Positions 10,014 to 16,464 of a DNA stretch of 64,000 nt are shown here, one piece after another. Position 1 is the first letter of the stretch. Each line of letters begins with the position of its first letter. The notes under the pieces were generated by a model. The model was not told where the DNA came from, searched no databases, and saw only the letters and a list, made by a program, of their open reading frames with translations. The position numbers and the translations under genes are program-made. Source of the DNA: Ornithinimicrobium faecis (GTDB taxonomy: Bacteria; Actinomycetota; Actinomycetes; Actinomycetales; Dermatophilaceae); contig NZ_CP099489.1 of NCBI RefSeq assembly GCF_023923225.1, forward strand, positions 2,480,001-2,544,000, in the 5' to 3' direction.

Positions 10014-10239
10014 TGGGGTTCTCCTTGGGGGTGTTCCGCGGCGGTTGTCGGTCGCGGGGGTCTGCGGGGTGGGCGGCCAGGGCCTCGGTGTGTTCGCAGC
10101 CCTGACGGCCGGGTAGGTCTGGGTGTCCGTCGCAAAGCCACACGGCCGGTCCGGTGGCGCGGGTGCGGATTCTGACGCGCACCCCGTCGACGTAGGCCAG
10201 GGCGCCACCGTCGCCCCACCGGATGACTTGGACTCTCAC
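10006..10239 (-). CDS. Small element protein
   Basis: The 77-residue protein starts MRVQVIRWGDGGALAYVDGVRVRIRTRATGP, a run of short beta strands, and has a proline-rich tail. Its GTG start overlaps the previous stop as GTGA (10236-10239), and its end overlaps the next gene, so expression is probably coupled. It contains two Cys and two His but no clear zinc site. No family recognised. Confidence 0.6.
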   Translation of the reverse strand: MRVQVIRWGDGGALAYVDGVRVRIRTRATGPAVWLCDGHPDLPGRQGCEHTEALAAHPADPRDRQPPRNTPKENPNA

Positions 10240-10532
10240 AGCCCGGCCTCGGCTTGCTTGCGGCGTCTGGCCTTGCGCTGCCTGCGGTTGCCGCTGCGCT
10301 CGTGGGCGCAGGGTTGGCACCCGGTGCCGCGCCAGGTAACGGGGGTGTCGTGTTCCCGGCATCGGTAGGCCGTGCCAGGTGCGTCGGCGTCGACAGCCTC
10401 GGGCGCCTCGGGGTCGTCGGTGACGACGTGGAACGCTCGGCAGCCGGTGCAGCGCTCGAGCACGTCGCCTAGTAGGCCGGTCTGCCGGAACGTGGCGGTG
10501 CTCGTGCACCCTCCGCGGTGGCGGATGGTCAT
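10236..10532 (-). CDS. Small element protein with zinc-finger-like cysteines
   Basis: The 98-residue product has CTGC near residue 28, then YRCREHD and GCQPCAH, which together could form a zinc ribbon, followed by a very basic C-terminus (RRQRKARRRKQ). That layout suggests a nucleic-acid-binding protein. The ATG overlaps the WhiB-like stop as ATGA and GAGGAGG precedes it. Function unknown. Confidence 0.65.
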   Translation of the reverse strand: MTIRHRGGCTSTATFRQTGLLGDVLERCTGCRAFHVVTDDPEAPEAVDADAPGTAYRCREHDTPVTWRGTGCQPCAHERSGNRRQRKARRRKQAEAGL

Positions 10533-10831
10533 GCGGTCCTCCTCGTGGTGGTGGTGGTCTTCGGTGGTGCGCCGACACGGGGTGTGCGGTCCACCCCGGC
10601 ATAGACGCCGTATCTCTCACGGGTGCTCCCAGCCGCGGCACCGCATAGGGCCAGCACCTCGCAGCCCTGGCACGCTCGAGCCGCCACGGCGCGCTCTGCG
10701 GCATCCTCAGAGGTCCAGGCATTCAGACCTCGGCAGGGGGTCACCACGTCGGCCAGGGCCTCGGTGAACGCGTCCCATTCGGGCGTGGCGGGCCTGATCT
10801 GGGGAAAGGTGCCCTTGACTGTCCTAGCCAC
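10529..10831 (-). CDS. WhiB-like iron-sulfur regulator
   Basis: This small protein shows the WhiB cysteine pattern: one Cys in VTPCRG, then 20 residues, then Cys-x2-Cys-x5-Cys in ACQGCEVLALC. It is followed by GVYAG, the G[VI]xxG turn typical of the family. Wbl proteins bind a 4Fe-4S cluster and usually act with the sigma factor; phage-borne versions such as WhiBTM4 are known to interfere with host Wbl proteins and block superinfection. I prefer the GTG at 10831 (100 residues), which overlaps the preceding stop. A GTG at 10873 would give 114 residues. Whether this one controls the element or the host is unknown. Confidence 0.8.
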   Translation of the reverse strand: MARTVKGTFPQIRPATPEWDAFTEALADVVTPCRGLNAWTSEDAAERAVAARACQGCEVLALCGAAAGSTRERYGVYAGVDRTPRVGAPPKTTTTTRRTA

Positions 10832-10985
10832 GGTCGGCCCACTCTCGGCGCAGCGGGACTCGGGCGTGGGCACCGCACGTGCTGCAGGACAGTGCCGAGT
10901 AGCCGATCGCGTCCTTGCGGGTGATCTTCGGACCGGGGCAGTCGGAGGTGTGCACCAGCTGCTCTGTCGGGATCGGGGCGGTCAT
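10824..10985 (-). CDS. Small element protein with four cysteines
   Basis: This 53-residue gene lies in a frame between the 76-residue gene and the WhiB-like gene. It reads MTAPIPTEQLVHTSDCPGPK, then SALSCSTCGAHARVPLRREW. Cys at 16 and Cys-x2-Cys at 34-37 with nearby His suggest a tiny zinc-binding protein. Its ATG overlaps the previous stop as ATGA, and its stop overlaps the WhiB-like start. Small size makes it less certain, but the overlap pattern is the same as its neighbours'. Confidence 0.55.
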   Translation of the reverse strand: MTAPIPTEQLVHTSDCPGPKITRKDAIGYSALSCSTCGAHARVPLRREWADRG

Positions 10986-11212
10986 GGCGCCTCCAGGTCG
11001 ATGACCTCGTGGCGGCGACTACAGCCACCACCACAGCCGAGCTGGTCGATGAACGCGCGGGAGTCAGTGGCGGCCGCCTGCTCGGTGTGAAGCGTGACGG
11101 TGAGGACGCCGCACCGAGCTAGGACGGCGTATCTCCCGGCGCCTGTGATCCACTCGGCCTGGGGATAGCGGTGTCGTGCCGCGGTCAGGGTCGGGTCGGT
11201 CGTGGTGGTCAT
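10982..11212 (-). CDS. Small element protein
   Basis: The 76-residue protein starts MTTTTDPTLTAARHRYPQAEWITGAGRYAVLARCG and ends with a CGGGCSRRHE segment. Alternating hydrophobic residues (YAVLARCGVLTVTLH) suggest a beta sheet. The ATG at 11212 has GAGGA 6 bp upstream and overlaps the stop of the replication protein as ATGA. Family not recognised. Confidence 0.6.
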   Translation of the reverse strand: MTTTTDPTLTAARHRYPQAEWITGAGRYAVLARCGVLTVTLHTEQAAATDSRAFIDQLGCGGGCSRRHEVIDLEAP

Positions 11213-13446
11213 GCGGTCCTCTTCTCGTAGCAGGCCAGGCACGGCAGCCCGGCAGCGTCTCGGGTTGGGGTGGTCGCTCCGGCGCAGCTCGGGCACCGGA
11301 GGTCGGAATCGGCGGCAGCATCGGCGGCCGGCGGGGCGTGGTCAGGGGTGGGACGAAGTGTGGGGTTACCCCCCGAGGTCTCTCTCTTTGTCTCTCTCTC
11401 TGGGGGAGAGGTGGAGGTATATACCCACGTTTCGTCCCACCCCCCATACCGGCTGTGAGCAGCGAAAACGTCAGATATCAGCACCCCGTCCTCACCAGTC
11501 AGCGACCAGTGCACGGTGCCCTGTATGTCTTCGTCCTCGTCCTCGGCTCTGTCGTGGGCAACCACGCCGATGGCGGCCAGGTCCTCAAGCGTGAACCGGG
11601 CCACCTTGCGGTCCAGGGCAGCGGCTCGGCCGACACCCGAGGTGGTCAGCACCTCGCCGGTCGCCAGTGCCTCCAGGACGGCCCGACGTGACTCCGGCAT
11701 GGAGTCCAGTGCCACTCGACGTGCGACGGCCGCAGCGGCCTCGGTGGGCAGTCCGAGGGCCAGGACGCCGCGGGCCACGGCACCGAGCTGCTGGACCAGG
11801 CGCATCGGCTCTTCGACCACCGGCACGCCCTCGATCTCTCGGCGGCCGTAGCCGTTCCTGGGCACGGAACCTCGACCCCATGCCGTGACCAGTGCGGCGT
11901 CCTCGATCTGCAGGGCGAGGTGGTCGGGGAGTTGGTCGACGGTCTTGGCTGCCGCCAGCAGCTCGGCTGCGGCCTCACTGGCGCGCGCTCGGTTCTCCGG
12001 CAGTGAACCTCGACGGGCCAGCAGCGAGGCGTGTCGCTTCTCGGCGGTGGAGCGGCCCGGCAGTCTGACGTACAGCCACCGTGCACCGAGCTGGTCGGCG
12101 TGGGCGGTGTATCTGTCGATGGCTCCCGTGACGCATCCGACGACGGTCAGGCGGCCGGACCACTCCAGCCGCTCGGGCAGGCCGTCTGCGACCTTGCCAG
12201 GGGGTGAGATGTCCCGCGACACGTGGCCGTCGTAGGCGCGGCGCAGCAGGCCGAACACTTGGTCACGGCCACCACGGTCGGAGGTGGCCAGCAGGGTCGA
12301 CAGGTCCCCGAACGTGACCAGTGGGTGGGCGCCGACGCGCATCAGGACGCCGGTCGGTCGCACCGTCTTGCCCTTGGACCATCCGAGCAGCCCTGCGGAG
12401 GTCACCTCGTCCAGTCGGGCGTCCGCGGCCTCGTCCAGTACGCGGACCGCTTCGGTCTTGCCCGAGCTTGGTGGAGCGACCAGCAGCAGCCAGCACGCTT
12501 CGCCGTCCTCGTCGCGGGTCGCACTGGTGGCCAGGGCGGCCACGATGTGCGTGGGGTCGGGAAGGTGCTGCCAGGTGCGCAGGTCGGCCAGCAGGTCACC
12601 GAGCATGGCCCGGCGCTGGTCTGCCGTGCGATCCGGCACGTTGGTCTTGTTGCGACCATCGTCCTCGAGGGCGGGCACCAGATCGGCCACGGCGTGACCG
12701 GCCGCCAGGTGGTCCGCCGCATCCTTGCCCTCGGCAGGCTCCACGATGGCCACCGACGCGGCCACCGTCTGCAGTTCGGTCGCGATCGTCGCTGCCGTGT
12801 GTCGACCGGCGTCGTCGCGGTCGCGGACGATGACGACGTGCGCACCGGCCAGCGTGGTGGTGTAGGTCGGCCGCCACTTGAGGGTGTTGTTCGGCTGCCA
12901 CGCACCCTCTGTCCATGTGGTGGCGCACACACCTGCCGCCACCAGGGCGTCGGCATCCTTCTCGCCCTCGGCCACGTAGACGGCATCACCGGCCTGCACA
13001 GCGGCCAGCACGTCAGGCAGCCGGTACAGCACTCGCCGAACGTCTCCGAGTTTCCACACGGTCCGGCCGTCGACCTCGCGGCACTGCCGGAACGTCTTCG
13101 GGTGCATGCGGATCTTCTCGTACAGCATCGTCCCGGCCTCGTCGGTGTAGGGGTAGCGCGCGACGACGACGGGGCGCCCGTTGTTCTGCGGCTCCCGAGG
13201 GGTGTCGAACAGGTCAGGCGGGGTCAGCCCGAGTGCGGCCAGCACGTCGTCAACGGTGCAGCCGGCGTGACAGTTGACCAGCACCCCGTCACGGTCCCGA
13301 CGTTGCCCGATAGACAGGCTCGGCGCGTGGTCCTCGTGGGCCGGGCAGGTCGCTGCGGTGCCGCCGTTGGTGATCGTGCTCCCGGCCACTGCCAGCGCCT
13401 CTAGCAGCCGCTCACGCGCCGTTGTGGCGGTCCTCGCGGTACTCAC
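11209..13446 (-). CDS. Primase/helicase-like element replication protein
   Basis: The 745-residue product combines three replication modules. A CHC2-like zinc finger is near residues 30-65 (CPAHEDHAPSLSI.., then NCHAGC). A TOPRIM domain follows at about 155-235 (YVAEGEKDADAL, then VIVRDRDDAG). A P-loop ATPase is near 325 (LVAPPSSGKTEAV), and the C-terminus has a CPSC..CLAC zinc motif. This is the layout of plasmid, phage and satellite primase-helicases that start element replication. The GTG at 13446 overlaps the preceding stop as GTGA; the ATG at 13482 is possible but unlikely. The arginine-rich shadow frames opposite it are not genes. Confidence 0.85.
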   Translation of the reverse strand: MSTARTATTARERLLEALAVAGSTITNGGTAATCPAHEDHAPSLSIGQRRDRDGVLVNCHAGCTVDDVLAALGLTPPDLFDTPREPQNNGRPVVVARYPYTDEAGTMLYEKIRMHPKTFRQCREVDGRTVWKLGDVRRVLYRLPDVLAAVQAGDAVYVAEGEKDADALVAAGVCATTWTEGAWQPNNTLKWRPTYTTTLAGAHVVIVRDRDDAGRHTAATIATELQTVAASVAIVEPAEGKDAADHLAAGHAVADLVPALEDDGRNKTNVPDRTADQRRAMLGDLLADLRTWQHLPDPTHIVAALATSATRDEDGEACWLLLVAPPSSGKTEAVRVLDEAADARLDEVTSAGLLGWSKGKTVRPTGVLMRVGAHPLVTFGDLSTLLATSDRGGRDQVFGLLRRAYDGHVSRDISPPGKVADGLPERLEWSGRLTVVGCVTGAIDRYTAHADQLGARWLYVRLPGRSTAEKRHASLLARRGSLPENRARASEAAAELLAAAKTVDQLPDHLALQIEDAALVTAWGRGSVPRNGYGRREIEGVPVVEEPMRLVQQLGAVARGVLALGLPTEAAAAVARRVALDSMPESRRAVLEALATGEVLTTSGVGRAAALDRKVARFTLEDLAAIGVVAHDRAEDEDEDIQGTVHWSLTGEDGVLISDVFAAHSRYGGWDETWVYTSTSPPERETKRETSGGNPTLRPTPDHAPPAADAAADSDLRCPSCAGATTPTRDAAGLPCLACYEKRTA

Positions 13447-13763
13447 GGCGCCACCCCCTCGGCGTCGGCGCAGCGGGCGCACAGCCCGAGCACCAGAGCC
13501 AGCCGGGGTCGCGGCCAGTACAGGCCGGGGCAGTAGACCTCATCCGGCGGGCTCCAGTGGCCGCACCGGTCACACGTCCGGTCTGCCTCGGTGCCGTGCT
13601 CGGTCAGGGTGCCGACCATCGGCGCCAGCACGACGGGCGCGCGAGGGTCGTCCAGGTCCAGCCCGGTCAGCCGTTCGGCACGGCGCGCCTGGGCAGCACC
13701 CGTGATCCGACACCAGGCGGTCGGCTCACTGATCGCCGCGGGCATCGTCTGAGAGGTCGCCAC
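13443..13763 (-). CDS. Element protein with zinc-finger-like cysteines
   Basis: The 106-residue protein begins MATSQTMPAAISEPTAWCRITGAAQARRAERLTGL. Later it has TCDRCGHWS, VYCPGLYW and LCARCADAE, which could bind one or two zinc ions. It lies directly before the primase-like gene with a 4-bp overlap, so it may help replication or DNA binding. The stop of the next upstream gene is adjacent (13764). Family not recognised. Confidence 0.65.
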   Translation of the reverse strand: MATSQTMPAAISEPTAWCRITGAAQARRAERLTGLDLDDPRAPVVLAPMVGTLTEHGTEADRTCDRCGHWSPPDEVYCPGLYWPRPRLALVLGLCARCADAEGVAP

Positions 13764-14018
13764 TCAGACCACCTCCGACCCGAGTAGGTCTGCCACCGCA
13801 GACGGCACCACCGAGGTGTCCAGGGTCAGCCCGACAGGCACGATGCGCACCAGGTGCAGCTCGCACCGTAGGCCGCGCTCGAGGGTGCGCCGGCGCTTCC
13901 GGTCGGCCGCGGGCAGGTCGGTCATGTACTGCGTGACCAGCACCCCGTCACGGCGCTCTGAGACAACGCGCACGGCGTAGTCGTGGCGGCGCGCTCGGCT
14001 CGCCAGCGGCGCCGACAC
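13764..14018 (-). CDS. Small element protein, first gene of the replication block
   Basis: With the GTG at 14018 the product has 84 residues (SRARRHDYAVRVVSERRDGVLVTQYMTDL, then RRRTLERGLRCELHLVRIV). The open frame reaches back to an ATG at 14117, but that part runs through a 16-bp perfect hairpin and reads as low-quality protein. The shorter form also places a possible promoter region in front of it. Function unknown. Confidence 0.55.
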   Translation of the reverse strand: MSAPLASRARRHDYAVRVVSERRDGVLVTQYMTDLPAADRKRRRTLERGLRCELHLVRIVPVGLTLDTSVVPSAVADLLGSEVV

Positions 14019-14064
14019 GGTAGACTCAGTAGCAAGACTTGAGGCTGGGTGGCCGACCGTCTGG

Positions 14065-14098
14065 GAACGCCCCCCACTGGGGCCAGTGGGGGGCGTTC
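14065..14098 (+). terminator. 16-bp perfect inverted repeat, terminator-like hairpin
   Basis: GAACGCCCCCCACTGG (14065-14080) is followed after 2 bp by its exact reverse complement. On the plus strand the tail is TGCTTGTCTC, the more terminator-like side. On the minus strand the tail is CCAGACGG. It lies between two element genes; a TAGACT box 40 bp upstream on the plus strand could be a -10 element. So this may be the end of a short plus-strand RNA, a shield against read-through from the host gene, or a terminator for the recombinase transcript. Confidence 0.65.
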
Positions 14099-14106
14099 TG
14101 CTTGTC

Positions 14107-14346
14107 TCAACCCGCATGACCGACCACCTGCCCCTCGGTGGTGGGTCGCAGCGTCGGACGCAGTATCGCGGTGACGCGCTGCAGTTGTGCGTCTGTTAGC
14201 GGTGGGGCCTGGGCCAGCACGTGTGCAACGTGATCGGCCAGTCGCTCGGCTGCGAGGTCACGCCGGGCGGCCAGTAGGTCGGGGTCATTGGGCTCGCGGT
14301 CGCGAGCCAGGGCGGCGACGCGAGCGCGGTGATGAGTCCAGGACAT
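14107..14346 (-). CDS. Small element protein
   Basis: The 79-residue protein reads MSWTHHRARVAALARDREPNDPDLLAARRDLAAERLADHV, a charged two-helix layout. Short proteins of this look occur next to replication or integrase genes in actinobacterial elements, but I cannot name a function. The ATG at 14346 has GAGGGAG 7 bp upstream; the longer frame to 14409 lacks this. It is separated from the upstream 108-residue gene by 118 bp. Confidence 0.6.
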   Translation of the reverse strand: MSWTHHRARVAALARDREPNDPDLLAARRDLAAERLADHVAHVLAQAPPLTDAQLQRVTAILRPTLRPTTEGQVVGHAG

Positions 14347-14464
14347 GGGAACGGCTCCCTCGGGGATGCGCAGTAGGCGCGTGCCCGATGGAGCCGCAAT
14401 GTCAGCCACTCGACGTAATCGGTAACCGTGGCAGGTAGCCGGCCCACTCGACGGTGGGCTATTG

Positions 14465-14791
14465 CTAGTCGACGATAGCAGCCACGTGCACTAGATCGAC
14501 CTCCGACACGCCGCGCATGGCCGCCACTGTGAACCGTTCGCGGGCGTCGGTCCGCACCGGCAGATTCCGGCGACAGCGACCGCAACGAAAAGCGCTGGTC
14601 GTGCGCAGTCCATCGCCGGTGCCCAGCGCCACGCTTGTCACACCCTCGAGCTGCGGCGGGTTGCCATTCTTCGATCCCACACGACCCACCACGCGGCGGT
14701 CACCCGTGCAACGGCAGACGATCTCAATGTGCCACGACGGGTGCTCAAGCATGTCGCGCAGCAGCGGGTCGATCTTCCGGCGTCGACTCAT
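14465..14791 (-). CDS. Element protein with cysteine clusters
   Basis: The 108-residue protein starts MSRRRKIDPLLRDMLEHPSW. It has CRCTGDRR and, later, FRCGRCRRNLPV, so a zinc ribbon is likely. Its ATG overlaps the recombinase stop as ATGA (14788-14791), so it is probably made together with the recombinase. A recombination directionality factor would fit this position, but there is no sequence evidence for one. Confidence 0.6.
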   Translation of the reverse strand: MSRRRKIDPLLRDMLEHPSWHIEIVCRCTGDRRVVGRVGSKNGNPPQLEGVTSVALGTGDGLRTTSAFRCGRCRRNLPVRTDARERFTVAAMRGVSEVDLVHVAAIVD

Positions 14792-16257
14792 GACCTCACC
14801 CACTCCACTCGCACCGACTCGGGTCGGAACACCGGCCCGCGCCCCGCACGGTCGATCTTCACGCGGACACCGAGCGCCAGCAGCAGATCGTGCCGCTGGG
14901 AAGCGTTCAGCGCATTCCAACTCTGCCGGGCTTGCGGACCTGCGAGGATTGCCAGCCGATCGGCGTCGATGGTGCTCAGGTGCGCCAGACGATCCCGCTC
15001 GGCCGCATTGATCTGCGGCTTGATCTTCTCGGTGATCCGCTCCAGTTGCGCCAGGTCCAGCCCACCCTCGGCATAACGGTCTGCGGCACCGTCCAGACGG
15101 GCCTGCAGCGCCTCCACCCGCTCCCCCGCCTCACGTGCCCGCTCGTCGTCACCAGCGAGCCAGGCAAGGGCGTCAGGCTGCCCCAGCCGGCCCACGACGA
15201 CAGCGGCCACCAGGTCGTCCACCTTGGCCTGATTCCGCCCGGTGCACTGACTCTTGGCGTCGCACGCATAGAGGGTCTGCGGCGACTGCGTGGGCTTCTT
15301 GGGCTTCATCGTCTTGACCCGTAGATGCGACCCGCAGACACCGCAGGCGCCGACCTCGGAGAATGACAGCAGATGTTTGCGTGCACCCGGCCTCGGTGTG
15401 CTGGTCCGGCCGGGGTCGGGTGCGAACCTGGCTGCGATCCGCTCCCACCTGTCGCGCGGAACGATCGCGGGCCACTGCCCGTCTGTCATCGTCTCCGTGG
15501 GCTTGCCACGGTGGTGCACCCGTATGGCGGCGTTGGCAGGTCGGGTGGCGATCTTCTTGACACTGGAGCGGCCCCACCGGGTGCCGTTGGGGTTGCTCGT
15601 CGCACGACGGCGGTTCTCCCGCGATCCCGGCGACGGGACTCCGCGGGCGTTCAGGTCGTCGGTGATCCCGTGCAGCGACTCCCCTGCCAGGAGTCGGTCA
15701 GTGACCTCGCGGACCACGGCCGCCTCGGCCTCGTTGACGATCCACGCTCCGTCCTCGGTCTTGATCCAGCCGTAGCCAAGTCCACCGTTCGGCACACCAC
15801 GACGGGCGCGGTCGGCAGCAGCGGCGGCGACGCGCTCGGACTTGACCTCGGACTCCATCGTGTCGAACTCTCCCAATAGACCGGCCATGCCGCGACCGTA
15901 GGCTGTGGAGAGGTCCAGGTCCGGCCCCTTCACCGCGATGATCCCCACCCGCGCCTCGGCGAACGTGTCTATGTCGCGGGCGCGCTCGGAACGGTTGCGC
16001 CAGAGTCGGGAGGTCTGCCAGACCAGCACCCGGTCGACGGCTCCCCGAGCGACCGCCTGCAGCAGTGCCTCGTAGCCTGGGCGGTGCCGCCCGCGCAGGG
16101 CGCTAATGTCGTTGTCGTGGAACCTCTCGACAACCTCCCAGCCGCGCAGCTCGGCCAGGGCCTCGGCGTCGCGCACCTGCCTGTCAACGCCGGCGCCCTC
16201 GCCGGTGCCGTCCTCACTGATCCGCGCATACACCGCGACCCGAAGCGTCTCTGTCAT
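14788..16257 (-). CDS. Large serine recombinase (integrase)
   Basis: The 489-residue protein has the resolvase catalytic domain (VAVYARISEDG, nucleophile Ser14; then VLVWQTSRLWRN and a GIIAVKGPDLDLSTAYGRGMAGLLGEFD segment). A recombinase domain follows (GGLGYGWIKTEDG.., RRRATSNPNGTRWGRSSVKKI). Then comes a zinc ribbon (CGVCGSHL..YACDAKSQCTGR) and a probable coiled coil near residues 365-415. Members of this family integrate phages and elements between attP and attB without host factors. The gene starts 24 bp from the right core and reads inward, the usual place for the integrase. The ATG lies in a CTGTCATATTGACAG palindrome. Confidence 0.95.
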   Translation of the reverse strand: MTETLRVAVYARISEDGTGEGAGVDRQVRDAEALAELRGWEVVERFHDNDISALRGRHRPGYEALLQAVARGAVDRVLVWQTSRLWRNRSERARDIDTFAEARVGIIAVKGPDLDLSTAYGRGMAGLLGEFDTMESEVKSERVAAAAADRARRGVPNGGLGYGWIKTEDGAWIVNEAEAAVVREVTDRLLAGESLHGITDDLNARGVPSPGSRENRRRATSNPNGTRWGRSSVKKIATRPANAAIRVHHRGKPTETMTDGQWPAIVPRDRWERIAARFAPDPGRTSTPRPGARKHLLSFSEVGACGVCGSHLRVKTMKPKKPTQSPQTLYACDAKSQCTGRNQAKVDDLVAAVVVGRLGQPDALAWLAGDDERAREAGERVEALQARLDGAADRYAEGGLDLAQLERITEKIKPQINAAERDRLAHLSTIDADRLAILAGPQARQSWNALNASQRHDLLLALGVRVKIDRAGRGPVFRPESVRVEWVRS

Positions 16258-16265
16258 ATTGACAG
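16251..16265. promoter_or_regulatory. Palindrome over the recombinase start codon
   Basis: CTGTCA-TAT-TGACAG is a perfect 6-bp dyad with a 3-bp spacer. The recombinase ATG lies inside it, and the right core is 15 bp away. It could be an operator for autoregulation or part of the integrase-binding arm of the attachment site. The sequence does not tell which. Confidence 0.5.
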
Positions 16266-16280
16266 GTTAGCACCTTCATG

Positions 16281-16286
16281 GTTCCC
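16281..16286. other. Right attachment-site core (attR)
   Basis: GTTCCC here matches the left core. To the left is element DNA that leads into the recombinase start; to the right the native hydrolase reading frame resumes as ..CCG GGC GGG CCC GGC AAG. A GTTA motif at 16266-16269 and an inverted TAAC at 7412-7415 lie at similar distances from the two cores and may be part of attP. Confidence 0.75.
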
Positions 16287-16464
16287 GGGCGGGCCCGGCA
16301 AGACACCCGACGCCGAGGCGTTCACGTCGCTGATGGACGATCTCGAGGCGCGGGTCTTCGACGTCTATCCGGACGACACCGTGGTGCATCCCGGCCACGG
16401 TGACAGCACCACGCTCGGGGCCGAGCGTCCGCACCTGGCCGAATGGCGCGACCGAGGTTGGTGA
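16287..16464 (+). pseudogene. Displaced native 3' end of the MBL-fold hydrolase gene
   Basis: The frame reads GGPGKTPDAEAFTSLMDDLEAR and continues through VFDVYPDDTVVHPGHGDST to WRDRGW and a stop. It is the C-terminal 58 residues of the hydrolase cut off by the element. It has no start of its own and no active-site N-terminal half. Its length equals the element-supplied tail in the hybrid gene. On excision it would be rejoined in frame. The last bases overlap the eamA start. Confidence 0.9.

Larger units (their letters stand above)
7389..16286. mobile_element. Integrated serine-recombinase element, probable phage satellite
   Basis: A block of about 8.9 kb has all its genes on the minus strand. 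It contains a large serine recombinase at the right end, a primase/helicase-like replication protein, a WhiB-like protein, many short overlapping genes and a P27-type terminase small subunit. The boundaries come from the host hydrolase gene: both ends share GTTCCC (7389-7394 and 16281-16286). Joining sequence left of the first core to sequence right of the second restores a full 223-codon open frame (..SLFPGGPGKT..). No large terminase, portal, capsid, tail, lysis, relaxase or FtsK-type transfer gene was seen, so a complete prophage or an AICE is unlikely. A satellite dependent on a helper phage, or a decayed prophage, fits better. Confidence 0.88.

Noticed and set aside
12223..13404. 393-residue plus-strand open frame inside the element
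   Set aside because: It is antisense to the primase/helicase-like gene, whose motifs are clear, and it has no start signal.
7389..16286. Actinobacterial integrative conjugative element (AICE)
   Set aside because: No FtsK/Tra-type translocase, no relaxase and no tyrosine integrase. The integrase is a serine recombinase.
16084..16464. 126-residue plus-strand open frame at the right junction
   Set aside because: Its first part is antisense to the recombinase; only the last 58 codons are meaningful, as the displaced hydrolase tail.
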